Source: Arcobacter lacus
GTDB taxonomy: Bacteria; Campylobacterota; Campylobacteria; Campylobacterales; Arcobacteraceae
Assembly: GCF_003063295.1 (NCBI RefSeq)
Contig: NZ_MUXF01000001.1
Location: 1-64,000 of the forward strand
Length of the DNA: 64,000 bases
Reading direction: 5' to 3'
Below are positions 17,898 through 27,412 of this stretch, piece by piece. The position numbers and the translations under genes are program-made. Numbering within the stretch: the first letter of the stretch is position 1; the number at the start of each line of letters is the position of its first letter. A model generated the notes under the pieces. The model searched no databases, was not told the DNA's origin, and saw nothing but the letters and a program-made list of their open reading frames with translations.

Positions 17898-17926
17898 ATT
17901 ATAACTTAATTTGAGTTAAATGTCAA
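17898..17926 (-). promoter_or_regulatory. Consensus sigma70 promoter of S10-spc operon
   Basis: On the minus strand TTGACA (17921-17926) and TATAAT (17898-17903) are both perfect and separated by exactly 17 bases. It points at rpsJ and is the only strong promoter seen before the 20-gene operon. Confidence 0.9.
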
Positions 17927-18023
17927 GTATTATGGGAGTTTGATTGAAAATATAATAAATTTATTTCCTTATAAAAAGGAACAATATATAAAATAGTAGC
18001 TAAAAAAGATATATTTTAAGTTT

Positions 18024-18050
18024 CATTAAAGAGCAATTTACTCTTTAATG
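18024..18050 (-). terminator. Hairpin at the end of the membrane zinc-ribbon gene
   Basis: CATTAAAGAG (18024-18033) and CTCTTTAATG (18041-18050) form a perfect 10-bp stem around seven bases, overlapping the stop codon at 18038. There is no T run after it on either strand, so a role in termination is only likely, not certain. Confidence 0.45.
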
Positions 18051-19255
18051 TTATTTCCACAATTCATGCAAAAATCTAATACACTTATGGTCTGCTTATT
18101 ACATATTTTACATTCAATTTTTAACTGATTTTTACAACAAGGACAATAATTCATAAAAATATAATCAACTTTATTTCCACAAATATTACAAATGTTTTTA
18201 TTATAAGAATCATACATTGATATTTTGTTATTTTTTAATTTTTCATTTTCTTCTTTAAATCTTTTTTGTATTCTAATTATAATAAAAATAAATAATAAGA
18301 TTGCAATTGCTATAGCAAAATAATAGACAATAAAAGGCACTTCTAAGTTATAAAAAAACATCAAAAGTTTTTCTAAAAATATCTTTGGAATAAATATATT
18401 TATCAAACTAAAAATAGAAATTAAAGTTGGTATCATAGTAACAACTAAAATGTTTTTATATATGATGTATAAAACATATTTATCTTTTTTTAAATAGTTT
18501 TTCATTAGATAAAAGAAGATTAAAACTAAAGGGATTAAAAATAATAAAATTACAAACTCATATTTAATTGAATAATATTTTTCAACTTTTTTAATATCAT
18601 TTAATACTGAAGTTTTGTTTGAATTTATGTAAGAACTTAAATCATTTACTAAATTTTCTTCTTTAAATTTATTAGATAAATCATCTTTTTCTTTAATTAT
18701 TTTTTCTAATTCTAATGATAGATTTTCATATTTTTCTTTGATATTTTGAGCTGTTAAATTACCTTCAACAATAGATTTATCTACTTCTTGATTACTGATT
18801 TTTTCAAATAATAAAGTATTATAATTTTCTTTTAAATATGATATTTGATTATTTAATTCATAAGATTTATTTGATAACTCATCGTTTTTCTTTTTTAAAC
18901 TTTTAATATCTATATTCTTTTTAATTGAATTTATTTTTTCAAATATTAAGCTACATCTACTATCTAATTCCAAATCTTTAATATTTTGATACTTCGAATT
19001 ATAATTTTGAGCATTGTAAATATAGTTGTTAAAGTCATCTACATTTAAATTGTAAGTAAAAATATCTCTACAATCGTATGGGAATTTTGTCATTGGATTA
19101 TTTAAAACTCTTGTTTGAAAATCTATTCCTTTATCAAGAATAAATAAAACTAAAATATTTAAAATAATTAAAGACAAAATAGTAAGTTTTGAGAGTTTTT
19201 CTTTTCCTTTATAAACAAAATTGTTTGAAAAGAAATTCTTAATTTGATTTTTCAA
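18038..19255 (-). CDS. Membrane coiled-coil protein with C-terminal zinc ribbons
   Basis: Family not recognised. The 405 residues have a transmembrane helix near residues 25-42 (LTILSLIILNILVLFIL), a long helical coiled coil around residues 115-205, three further hydrophobic helices between about 230 and 335, and a C-terminal tail with CNICGNKVDYIF, CPCC, CKIC and CMNC, enough for two zinc ribbons. The coiled coil should lie in the periplasm and the ribbons in the cytosol if the topology is as read. The gene is alone, between the ribosomal promoter and the HIT gene. It could be a membrane sensor or scaffold. Confidence 0.65.
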   Translation of the reverse strand: MKNQIKNFFSNNFVYKGKEKLSKLTILSLIILNILVLFILDKGIDFQTRVLNNPMTKFPYDCRDIFTYNLNVDDFNNYIYNAQNYNSKYQNIKDLELDSRCSLIFEKINSIKKNIDIKSLKKKNDELSNKSYELNNQISYLKENYNTLLFEKISNQEVDKSIVEGNLTAQNIKEKYENLSLELEKIIKEKDDLSNKFKEENLVNDLSSYINSNKTSVLNDIKKVEKYYSIKYEFVILLFLIPLVLIFFYLMKNYLKKDKYVLYIIYKNILVVTMIPTLISIFSLINIFIPKIFLEKLLMFFYNLEVPFIVYYFAIAIAILLFIFIIIRIQKRFKEENEKLKNNKISMYDSYNKNICNICGNKVDYIFMNYCPCCKNQLKIECKICNKQTISVLDFCMNCGNNIKE

Positions 19256-19342
19256 AATAGTTCCTAATAAATTTTCTTATTATTTTACTATTTTTTCCTT
19301 ATTTTATACTCGATAAATTTTTATATAAAATTTTAAAAAGAT

Positions 19343-19831
19343 TTATACAAAATATTTAGAAGCGTTATCTTTTAGTTTTTTAAATATTTCATCAAAAGAA
19401 GCAGGATAAACTCTAGTTCCACCAATCGTACTTATAAAATTTGTATCACCAATCCATCTTGGTAAAATATGATAATGAACGTGTTGTTCTATTCCAGCAC
19501 CTGCTGCACGTCCAAGATTCATTCCAATATTACAACCTTCACAAGGCATAACTTCTTTTAAAAGCTTAACAGCCTGTCTTACTCTAATACTTACTTTTAA
19601 CCAAACATTTTCATCCAAATCTTCGATATTACAAGTATGAAAATAAGGAATAACCATAATATGACCTGGACTATACGGATATTTATTCATAACAACATAA
19701 CAATATTCATCACTAAATATTACTTGTAGTTTTTCATCCTTTAAGTTTTTTCCAATATGACAAAAAACACAACCTTCTATTTTATCTTCGCTTACATATT
19801 CATATCGCCAAGGTGCATAAAGGTGTTCCAT
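19343..19831 (-). CDS. HIT family nucleotide hydrolase
   Basis: 162 residues with the histidine triad HVHYHILPRW, preceded by NLGRAAGAGIEQ. An N-terminal zinc-binding CVFC and a later H in YFHTCNI match the HIT branch related to Ap4A phosphorylase/hydrolase. The likely substrates are dinucleoside polyphosphates or AMP-linked compounds. It is 10 bases downstream of murF on the same strand. Confidence 0.88.
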   Translation of the reverse strand: MEHLYAPWRYEYVSEDKIEGCVFCHIGKNLKDEKLQVIFSDEYCYVVMNKYPYSPGHIMVIPYFHTCNIEDLDENVWLKVSIRVRQAVKLLKEVMPCEGCNIGMNLGRAAGAGIEQHVHYHILPRWIGDTNFISTIGGTRVYPASFDEIFKKLKDNASKYFV

Positions 19832-19841
19832 TTAAAAAACC

Positions 19842-21278
19842 TTATATAAAATTTGGTGCATCGTTTGCAAATAAAATTAAATCACCAGTTCTTGTGAGTT
19901 CTGCTAAAACTTCTTGCATTTTTGATTTATCTTTTAAAATATAGACTTTATTTTCATTTATATTTGTTTTTAAAAGTTGAGTATTTAAACTTCCAGTCAA
20001 AATAACATAATCAAAATTTTCATCTATTGCTTTTGCTAAAAGTATATTTGCTTCGTCAGTTGATTCTACAAGCCCAGGAGTTATGATAACTTTTCTACCT
20101 TCATAACTTGAACAGATATTTACAGCTTCAAGCATTCCTTCAAGATTTCCATTAAAAGAGTCATCTACGATAATTTTTCCGTTTGCTTCTATTTTTTGCA
20201 ACCTATGTTCAACTTGAGGTAAAGTTGTAAGTGCTGCTTTTATCTCTAAAATATCCATTCCTAGATAATGTGCAACTAAAATAACAGCTGTTAAATTTAT
20301 AGCATTAAAACTTCCTAAAATTGGTGCATAAAAATGTTCAATATTTCCACTAACTTCAACATCAAACCAAATACCATCTAAATTACTTTTTACTATATGT
20401 AAACTATTTGGGAATTTTGTGATATTTTGACTATTTGAAATTGGAACTGATTCATGTACAAATCCCATTTTCATATTTGGAGATTTTAAAATCTCCATTT
20501 TTGTATTTATGATATTTTCTAAAGTTTTAAAATACTCAATATGTTGTTCTCCTACACTTCCAATAACACAAATTTGAGGTTCTAAAAACATAGTTATTTC
20601 TTCAATATCACCTTTTACTCTAGCCCCTGCTTCTGCTATATAAATTTGAGTATCAGCTGGTAAATCTTTATTTACATCAAGAACTATTCCTGCAATAGTA
20701 TTTACACTTCTTGGTGTTTTATAAACTTTATATTTATTTTTCAAAATATGATAAAGATAATTTTTAATTGAAGTTTTACCAAAAGATGCAGTGATTTCTA
20801 CTATTTTTAAATCTTTTATACTTTTTACTCTTTTTTTACCTTTGTGCTTAAAAGAGATAAAAAACAGTTTTTCTAATAGTGTAGAAAAAATATAAGCCAA
20901 AAGTAATGGAGTAAAAATAAATAAATTTGTACAATTTGGATTAGATAAACAAAGAGAAATTATAGCAAATGCACTCAACAATAAAATCACTAAAAATCTT
21001 TTAACTCTTGAAGTTAAAACTAATCCACGATCTAATTTTTTATTCCATAAAACAAAACTTGTCAAAAATACTAGAAAAAAATAAATAGTAAAATAAGGCT
21101 CAGGAATGATATAAAATAAAACAATAGGAGAAAGAAAGTATGTGATATGCCATTGCCATTTATGATGTTTAAAGATAACTCTATCTAATTTATAATTGTA
21201 CCATTGTAGATTAGTTATCAAATACCAACCTAAACTCATTATTAAAACAATGTGTGTGATTATATTAATATATTCCAT
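19842..21278 (-). CDS. murF: MurF, UDP-MurNAc-tripeptide D-Ala-D-Ala ligase
   Basis: Adds D-Ala-D-Ala to the peptidoglycan precursor. The 478 residues begin with a membrane region of four to five hydrophobic helices (about 1-135), as in Campylobacter MurF, followed by the Mur ligase domain: ATP loop EITASFGKTSIKNYL, central NTIAGIVLDV and the C-terminal domain with DDSFNGNLEGM. The P-loop is GKTS as usual. It overlaps the upstream hydrolase gene by 14 bases and lies with ddl, which supplies its dipeptide. Confidence 0.9.
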   Translation of the reverse strand: MEYINIITHIVLIMSLGWYLITNLQWYNYKLDRVIFKHHKWQWHITYFLSPIVLFYIIPEPYFTIYFFLVFLTSFVLWNKKLDRGLVLTSRVKRFLVILLLSAFAIISLCLSNPNCTNLFIFTPLLLAYIFSTLLEKLFFISFKHKGKKRVKSIKDLKIVEITASFGKTSIKNYLYHILKNKYKVYKTPRSVNTIAGIVLDVNKDLPADTQIYIAEAGARVKGDIEEITMFLEPQICVIGSVGEQHIEYFKTLENIINTKMEILKSPNMKMGFVHESVPISNSQNITKFPNSLHIVKSNLDGIWFDVEVSGNIEHFYAPILGSFNAINLTAVILVAHYLGMDILEIKAALTTLPQVEHRLQKIEANGKIIVDDSFNGNLEGMLEAVNICSSYEGRKVIITPGLVESTDEANILLAKAIDENFDYVILTGSLNTQLLKTNINENKVYILKDKSKMQEVLAELTRTGDLILFANDAPNFI

Positions 21279-21984
21279 TTTCTATTCTTTCACAAATATT
21301 TTTTGCTTTTTTTATAAAAAAGTAATGATCCCCTTCAAAAGCTTCAAAAGTAGATTTTTTTATCAAATTTGCTATTTTTTGTCCAGATTCTAAAGAAGTT
21401 GCTTTATCATCTTTCCCCCAAAAAATAAAAGCCTTATTTGAAAAATCTGAAAAATGAGAAGAAAAATCTTCATTTACAACATTTTTAAAAGTTGCATACA
21501 TATTTTCACTCATTTTATCTACATCTTTACTTCTAAATCTTTTTGTTATATTTTTTAAACCTAAAAAATTTAAAACTTTTGCAAAAAAGATTTTTAGTTT
21601 CACATCAAAAGGTTTTTCCTCTAAAATTCCAGCACTGCTTAAAAGTACAAGATTTTGTGGATTAAGTAAAGTTGCTACTTTTCCACCATAAGAGTGTCCT
21701 GCTATAAACTCTTTAGAAGAGTGAAGAAGTTTTAAAAATTCTGAAGTTATATTTACATAATCATTTGTAGTTAAAACATATTCATTTGGACTTTTTCCAA
21801 AACCTGGTAAATCAATATAAATATGTCTAAAATCTTTTAGATATCTAGAAAATGCACTTTTCATAATATCTTTATTTGAACCCCAGCCATGAAGAAAGAT
21901 TATATCCTTTGTTGCACTTGGATTTATAATCTCGTAAGAAATATCAAAAATTTTATTATCAATAACTATATTTTTGATTGCCAA
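21265..21984 (-). CDS. Alpha/beta hydrolase
   Basis: 239 residues with the oxyanion motif FLHGWGSN and nucleophile elbow GHSYGG; a late Asp in FWGKDDKATS and a His in EGDHYFF complete a plausible Ser-Asp-His triad. Substrate unknown. The position between ddl and murF is conserved in Campylobacter, from memory, which hints at a cell-wall link, but enzymes of this fold are diverse. Confidence 0.8.
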   Translation of the reverse strand: MAIKNIVIDNKIFDISYEIINPSATKDIIFLHGWGSNKDIMKSAFSRYLKDFRHIYIDLPGFGKSPNEYVLTTNDYVNITSEFLKLLHSSKEFIAGHSYGGKVATLLNPQNLVLLSSAGILEEKPFDVKLKIFFAKVLNFLGLKNITKRFRSKDVDKMSENMYATFKNVVNEDFSSHFSDFSNKAFIFWGKDDKATSLESGQKIANLIKKSTFEAFEGDHYFFIKKAKNICERIENGIY

Positions 21985-21986
21985 AG

Positions 21987-23030
21987 TTATTTTCCTTTAG
22001 CTGAATGAATTTTATTTACATACTCGTAAGTTATTGGAATATGTTTTTTTCTAGGAAGATTTTTTGCTACTTGATCAAATAAAGATTGAAAATCTTCAAA
22101 TAAATAGTTTGCCATAGATCCAGGAATTGAGTTGATTTCATTTAAATAAATCTCATCATTAATCACAAAAAAATCACATCTTATGATTGAACCTTCAAAC
22201 AGTGTATTATAAAGTCTTTTAAATGACTCTTTTATTTCGTTATTTAGCTTCTCACCTAAATCAACCTCTTTTGCTTTTGATGTTCTTGAAAAGTCTAAAT
22301 ATTTTTTATCAAAATCTAAAAATTCAGCTTTTTGTGGCTCTTCAATAATTGAAAATTTAAACTCTCCATTTACTTTTGTTCCAGCTAAGTTATACTCTTT
22401 TACTCCACTAATAAAAGGTTCAATTATAATTGCATCATCAAATTCAAAAGCAACATCTAAAGCATATTGAAGTTCTTCTTGAGATTTAACTATTGCTACA
22501 CCAATTGAACTTCCCAGTTTTACAGGTTTTAAAATAACAGGGAAACTATCTACTTCAATTTTGTCATCTTTTGTAAAATATTTGTAATCTAAAGTATTAA
22601 CATTAACGCTTTTTGCATAACCTTTTGTCAAAAATTTGTTTGAACTAACAACACAAGCTTCTGTTCTTGGAGCAATAAAAGGAATAGAATAAAAATCTAA
22701 AACAGAAGATAAAATACCATCTTCTCCATCTCCACCATGAGAAAGATTTAAAACAACATCAAAATCTATATTTTTATCTTTTGAAAAAACTCCACCTTTT
22801 TTATAAAAACCACCTTTTTGAAAATAAACTTTATCAAATTTTTTGTATTCACCACTGCTAAAAAGTTTTGATTTTATAATATTTGTCGGAATATGATACA
22901 TCTGTCTTGAAGAGTCTAAAAATAAATAGATTAATTCATCTTTTTTTAAAACATCTTTTAATGCAATTGAACTTACTATCGAAATTTCATGTTCAAAACT
23001 TATTCCACCAAAAACTACTGCTACTTTCAT
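21987..23030 (-). CDS. ddl: D-alanine-D-alanine ligase
   Basis: 347 residues of the ATP-grasp fold. Visible are the N-terminal VVFGGISFEHEISIVS, the loop SHGGDGEDG, ATP-binding PVILKPVKLGSSIGVAIV and the metal-site NEINSIPGSMANYLF. It makes the D-Ala-D-Ala used by MurF, two genes downstream. The distance to the hydrolase is two bases and to ruvA 18. Confidence 0.95.
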   Translation of the reverse strand: MKVAVVFGGISFEHEISIVSSIALKDVLKKDELIYLFLDSSRQMYHIPTNIIKSKLFSSGEYKKFDKVYFQKGGFYKKGGVFSKDKNIDFDVVLNLSHGGDGEDGILSSVLDFYSIPFIAPRTEACVVSSNKFLTKGYAKSVNVNTLDYKYFTKDDKIEVDSFPVILKPVKLGSSIGVAIVKSQEELQYALDVAFEFDDAIIIEPFISGVKEYNLAGTKVNGEFKFSIIEEPQKAEFLDFDKKYLDFSRTSKAKEVDLGEKLNNEIKESFKRLYNTLFEGSIIRCDFFVINDEIYLNEINSIPGSMANYLFEDFQSLFDQVAKNLPRKKHIPITYEYVNKIHSAKGK

Positions 23031-23048
23031 TAATAAACCTTTTTTATA

Positions 23049-23606
23049 CTATTTTTGTAATTTTTTTAATGCTTCTTTTACTAAATCACTTGTATTTGAG
23101 CTAACACAAGTTTTTAATACACTTGATACTAAATCTTTTTTAAATCCTAAAGATTCTAAAGCTAAGGCAGCTTCTAAAGCTGAAGATGAACCACCTGTTT
23201 CATCATTTGAATCAATAATAAATCCAGATAATTCTACTAAAATTCTACTAGCACCTTTAGGTCCAATTCCTGGAACTCTTTTGAGCATAGAAACGTCATT
23301 TGAACTTACTATTTGTGCAAATGATGTTGGTGTAAAAGTAGAACAAATTGCAAGTGCAACTTTAGGTCCAACACCATTTATTTTGATAACTGTATCGAAA
23401 AGTTTTTTTTCATTTGAATCCAAAAAGCCATATAAACTTTGAGCATCTTCTCTTATGATATGCGTTATTTCTAAGTTTACATCATCTGAAACAATCTTTG
23501 AACTACAGTTTAATGAAACAAAAACCTCATAAATAACTCCATTTACATTTACATTTAACAGTGTTGGCTCTTTTTTTGTTATTTTTCCTATAAGTCCTAC
23601 TATCAT
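23049..23606 (-). CDS. ruvA: Holliday junction branch-migration protein RuvA
   Basis: 185 residues. The N-terminal OB domain starts [17 protein letters not shown], and two helix-hairpin-helix motifs are seen in [15 protein letters not shown] and [14 protein letters not shown]. The C-terminal domain that touches RuvB is present (about residues 140-185). RuvA tetramers load RuvB on four-way junctions. ruvB is not adjacent. This is the first gene of the ruvA-ddl-hydrolase-murF-HIT run. Confidence 0.95.
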   Translation of the reverse strand: MIVGLIGKITKKEPTLLNVNVNGVIYEVFVSLNCSSKIVSDDVNLEITHIIREDAQSLYGFLDSNEKKLFDTVIKINGVGPKVALAICSTFTPTSFAQIVSSNDVSMLKRVPGIGPKGASRILVELSGFIIDSNDETGGSSSALEAALALESLGFKKDLVSSVLKTCVSSNTSDLVKEALKKLQK

Positions 23607-23677
23607 AAACTATTTTTTCTCTTTGTAAAAATTATAATTTTTATTTAAAATTAATATTTAATAAATAAACTTCATTA

Positions 23678-23683
23678 TATAAT
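23678..23683 (+). promoter_or_regulatory. Likely -10 box of the chemoreceptor gene
   Basis: TATAAT lies 30 bases before the ATG at 23713, in AT-rich DNA without a clear -35 box, as is common in Campylobacterota promoters. Confidence 0.5.
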
Positions 23684-23712
23684 AAATACACTTAAATAAA
23701 AAGGCTTATACG

Positions 23713-25899
23713 ATGTTTGAAATTATAACTAAAAAGATTAGTAATAAAATCATAGTTGCTCTATTTGCATTGATGTTCATTAGCAGTTCCACTATTGTAT
23801 ATATAACTACATCTAAAGTTACCAAAGATTCTATTGCAAATGCTAAAGAAAATTTAGGGATGCTAAATGCCTCTATGTTTCAAACACTAAGAAATACTAT
23901 GAATACAGGAGATCCAGCTTTAATTGCTAAGGCTGAAGAAGAAGCTAGACAAATAAAAGGTGTAAAAAATCTAACTGTTGCGAAAAGTCAAGCTTTACTT
24001 GAACTATATCCTTCAAATACTCAATTTACTACAGACAAAGAGATTTTAAAAACTTTTGAGACAAAACAGCCAGCGATTATTCAAACTGATGATAAAAATG
24101 GTCATGCTTTAAGAATGATTAAACCTATGATTGCATCAAGTGAATGTTTAATGTGTCATGCAAATCAAAATGAAGGTGATGTTATTGGAGTTATGGATTT
24201 AACTTTCTCTTTAGATGAAGTAGATGTTTCTATTGGTCGTCTAGTAACTGATATTTCAATAATATCATTAATCTTAGGTTTAATCACTATTGGTCTTATT
24301 TTTATAATTGTTAGAAAAGCAACAAATCCTATAGATGATTTAAAAGATGGTTTTTCAAATCTTTTAAATTCAAATGATTCTAATATTAATTTAAACATTA
24401 AATCAAATGACGAGATTGGTGATGTTGCAAAACTGTTTAATGCCTATATGGATAAAGTAAGAGATGGTTTAAAACAAGATGAAAAAGTTATTGAAGAAGT
24501 TAGCAATGTTATTGAAAAAACATCTAATGGATTCTTCGTTTATAATGTTAATGCAAAGGCTTCAAATCCTCATGTAGAAGACTTAAAAAATAAATTAAAT
24601 ATTATGATAACTACCATAAAAGAGACTTTAGATAAAATAAATGAAACACTAAGACACTATTCTGAATCAAAATATGATTTTATTATGAATGATAGTATTC
24701 ATGGAAATTTAGGTTCTTTAGTATCTGGTATAAAATTGGTTGGTAATAATACTTCTGAAATTTTAGCTATGATTATGAATGCAGGAAATGCATTAAACCA
24801 AAATAGTCAAACTTTAACTGAAGCTTCAAAAAATTTATCTCTTTCATCAAACGAACAGTCTGCATCTTTAGTTGAAACTGCAGCTGCTATTGAAGAGATA
24901 ACTGCTACAATTCACAATAATACAACTGCTACAGTTGAAATGTCAAAACTTGCACAGAATCTTATTGATTCTGCAAAAAATGGACAAGTTCTAGCAAATC
25001 AAACAGCATTATCAATGGATGAAATAAATAAAGAAGTAAGTTCAATAAATGATGCTATTGAAGTAATTGATCAAATTGCATTCCAAACAAATATTCTTTC
25101 TCTAAATGCTGCTGTTGAAGCAGCAACTGCAGGTGAAGCAGGAAAAGGATTTGCAGTTGTTGCAGCAGAAGTAAGAAACCTTGCTAATAGAAGTGCAGAA
25201 GCTGCTAAACAAATAAAAGATATAGTTGAAAATGCAACAAATAAAGCTAAAGAAGGTAAAAAGATTTCTGATAATATGATTCAAGGATATACTGAATTAA
25301 GTGATAATATAGCTACTACTCTTGAAACAATTGATGATGTTTCAAATTCATCAAAAGAGCAAGAAAAAGGTATTGTTCAAATTGGTGATGCAATTACATT
25401 ATTAGATCAAGTAATACATAGAAATACTGAAATTGCAAAACAAATTTCAACAATTACATCAAATATCAGTTCAATGTCAAATTCGCTTATCACTGTAGCA
25501 TCAAGAGCATCATTTTTACAAGATTCACTTGACAAAGTTTGTGATATTGATTTAGTTTATGATACAGCTTTATTAAAAGTAGATTTATTAAATACAAAAG
25601 ATGGAATTTATGGAAAACTTGGAAATTATAATAATTTTAGAGTTGAGAAAAACCAAAATTTAAAAAATTGGTTGAGTAACGTTTCTACATCTAATGATAA
25701 AATAAATCCTGAATTTATAGAAGAGTTAAACAATTTAGATGAAAGTTTCCATAAAACACTTCAAGAATTGGTTGAAGTAAATTCAAATAAAAATAAAAAT
25801 GAACTTTTAAATAATAAAGCTAAACAAGTTGAAGATAAATTGGCTGAAATATTTGAGAACCTAAACAATCTAAAGAAATATCACTGCAAAGATAAATAA
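23713..25899 (+). CDS. Methyl-accepting chemotaxis protein, haem-type sensor
   Basis: 728 residues. A first membrane helix (about 12-33) and a second (about 175-198) enclose a periplasmic domain with a CxxCH motif at Cys145-Cys148-His149, suggesting a covalently bound c-type haem as in DUF3365/Tll0287-like sensors. A HAMP-like linker follows, then the signalling hairpin with [24 protein letters not shown]. The C-terminal 130 residues resemble a zinc-binding CZB domain ([16 protein letters not shown]) but keep few histidines. It should sense redox state, oxygen or NO and signal to CheA. It faces a CheZ-like gene across a shared terminator. Confidence 0.88.
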   Translation: MFEIITKKISNKIIVALFALMFISSSTIVYITTSKVTKDSIANAKENLGMLNASMFQTLRNTMNTGDPALIAKAEEEARQIKGVKNLTVAKSQALLELYPSNTQFTTDKEILKTFETKQPAIIQTDDKNGHALRMIKPMIASSECLMCHANQNEGDVIGVMDLTFSLDEVDVSIGRLVTDISIISLILGLITIGLIFIIVRKATNPIDDLKDGFSNLLNSNDSNINLNIKSNDEIGDVAKLFNAYMDKVRDGLKQDEKVIEEVSNVIEKTSNGFFVYNVNAKASNPHVEDLKNKLNIMITTIKETLDKINETLRHYSESKYDFIMNDSIHGNLGSLVSGIKLVGNNTSEILAMIMNAGNALNQNSQTLTEASKNLSLSSNEQSASLVETAAAIEEITATIHNNTTATVEMSKLAQNLIDSAKNGQVLANQTALSMDEINKEVSSINDAIEVIDQIAFQTNILSLNAAVEAATAGEAGKGFAVVAAEVRNLANRSAEAAKQIKDIVENATNKAKEGKKISDNMIQGYTELSDNIATTLETIDDVSNSSKEQEKGIVQIGDAITLLDQVIHRNTEIAKQISTITSNISSMSNSLITVASRASFLQDSLDKVCDIDLVYDTALLKVDLLNTKDGIYGKLGNYNNFRVEKNQNLKNWLSNVSTSNDKINPEFIEELNNLDESFHKTLQELVEVNSNKNKNELLNNKAKQVEDKLAEIFENLNNLKKYHCKDK

Positions 25900-25900
25900 T

Positions 25901-25929
25901 CAATAAAAGAAGATTTTCTTCTTTTATTG
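25901..25929. terminator. Bidirectional terminator
   Basis: CAATAAAAGAAG (25901-25912) and CTTCTTTTATTG (25918-25929) form a 12-bp stem with a five-base loop, between two convergent genes and including the end of the minus-strand gene. T-rich arms serve either direction. Confidence 0.8.
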
Positions 25930-26277
25930 TTGCATTTGTTTGATTAAAGTTTCCAACTCTTCATCAGACAAAGTATCTTCTGTTTTTTCTATCATTTTCG
26001 CACTTGGTGCTAAATTATATTGACTTTTATCAATATCGTTTTTTTCACACACATAATTTACTACTCTTTCAATTTTTTGTCTATGTAAATCTTGATGTTG
26101 CAGTAAACCATAAATATTTGAAATCAAATTAGTCATTTTTTCTTTTTTATATAAAGGGATTTCTAATTCATCAATCATACTTCCTATATCTTCAGTATTA
26201 CTGAAAATTTGTTCTGCATCATTTTCAGACTCTTTTATCACTTCACAAAGTTGTGTTATCAACTCTTCATATTTCAT
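25924..26277 (-). CDS. Short CheZ-like chemotaxis phosphatase
   Basis: 117 residues, helical. The motif LLQHQDLHRQKIERVVNYV holds Asp63 and Gln67 in the D-x3-Q spacing of CheZ catalytic residues that dephosphorylate CheY-P. The end, SDEELETLIKQMQQ, resembles the C-terminal helix of CheZ that grips CheY. It is much shorter than E. coli CheZ (about 214), so the long helical hairpin is cut down; distant CheZ homologues are known in Helicobacter and Campylobacter. Neighbouring the chemoreceptor fits. An unrelated helical protein is the alternative. Confidence 0.65.
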   Translation of the reverse strand: MKYEELITQLCEVIKESENDAEQIFSNTEDIGSMIDELEIPLYKKEKMTNLISNIYGLLQHQDLHRQKIERVVNYVCEKNDIDKSQYNLAPSAKMIEKTEDTLSDEELETLIKQMQQ

Positions 26278-26329
26278 TTTTTCCCTTTATGTGTAATTTA
26301 AAAAGTCTAACTTATTTTAACTTAATAAA

Positions 26330-27394
26330 TTAATGAATTATTTCTGCAATTACCTCAGTTGCATAAGAACCTTTTGGAAGGTAAAATTGTAATTCCATCC
26401 AATTTTTATCCTCTTTATAGTTGCTTTCTAATTCTTCAGGAAAAATCCAAGCAAATCTTCTTGCTCCATCTTCGCCTACTTTTTCTTCATACTCTTTTTC
26501 AATTTCGTATGCTAAACCTTCAGAATTTTTAACTCTTTTCCCACATAAAAGTCCAGTTGGGACTCTATCTCTTTCAAAAAATTTATCTGATTCAGTTTCT
26601 AAATCTTCAATTGTAAAGATTTTTCCAAAAGGATAATGAGATAATAAATCACCAGTGATTAGTTTAAAAGGGTGTTTTTGTTTTTTCATTCTTTTTACTA
26701 CATCTAAAGGAAGATTCAATTTCTCATAGATCTCTTTTGGTTCAAAAGCATCAACCAATTTTGATATTTCTATTCTTTTTGAAAGCCAAGAATTAAATAA
26801 AAAACTTTGATAAGCATTTATATACATTTGCTTTAAATTTCTTCTTTTTTCAATTAGTTTTCCATCAATAATATCTTTTCCTTTTTTATAATTATCACCC
26901 TCTATTCCAAATCTTTGAAAACCAAAATAGTTTGGAATACCTAAAGTTGCGATTTGCCCTAAAGCTTCTTCTATTTTTCTTTTTTCAACAAGCCCTACTC
27001 TTTTAAGTCTAATAAAAAATTTATTCCCTTTTAGATGCCCTATTTTTATCTTATTATTATGATAAGTTGTTTCAAGGATTTTTATATTTTCATGTTGAAA
27101 ATTTTGCAATTTTTCTTCAAATTTTCTATGAATTGAAATAGATTGAATTGTCATTGCATTTTTATCTTTAAGTCCTGCATATCCAAACTCTCTTGTACTA
27201 CACTCTAAATATCTTGCTAAGATTTCAATAGCATCCCAAGTAGCTAAATCTTTTTTTCTAAGTTTTAAAATAAGATGTTCACCTTCACCTGAAAATTCAT
27301 AAAGTGGTATTTCTGTAACCACAAAATCATCTTTACTTTGTTTAAATACCACATCAATTTTAGAGTGATTTAAATATCTTTGTAACTGTTCCAA
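26330..27394 (-). CDS. truD: tRNA pseudouridine(13) synthase TruD
   Basis: 354 residues with the TruD signature EFGYAGLKDKNAMTIQ (catalytic Asp in KDK) and the later GIPNYFGFQRFG. It isomerises U13 of tRNA-Glu. The inserted TRUD domain lies at about residues 150-290. It follows thiL after 18 bases on the same strand. Confidence 0.95.
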   Translation of the reverse strand: MEQLQRYLNHSKIDVVFKQSKDDFVVTEIPLYEFSGEGEHLILKLRKKDLATWDAIEILARYLECSTREFGYAGLKDKNAMTIQSISIHRKFEEKLQNFQHENIKILETTYHNNKIKIGHLKGNKFFIRLKRVGLVEKRKIEEALGQIATLGIPNYFGFQRFGIEGDNYKKGKDIIDGKLIEKRRNLKQMYINAYQSFLFNSWLSKRIEISKLVDAFEPKEIYEKLNLPLDVVKRMKKQKHPFKLITGDLLSHYPFGKIFTIEDLETESDKFFERDRVPTGLLCGKRVKNSEGLAYEIEKEYEEKVGEDGARRFAWIFPEELESNYKEDKNWMELQFYLPKGSYATEVIAEIIH

Positions 27395-27412
27395 ATAATT
27401 ATCCTTTGCATT

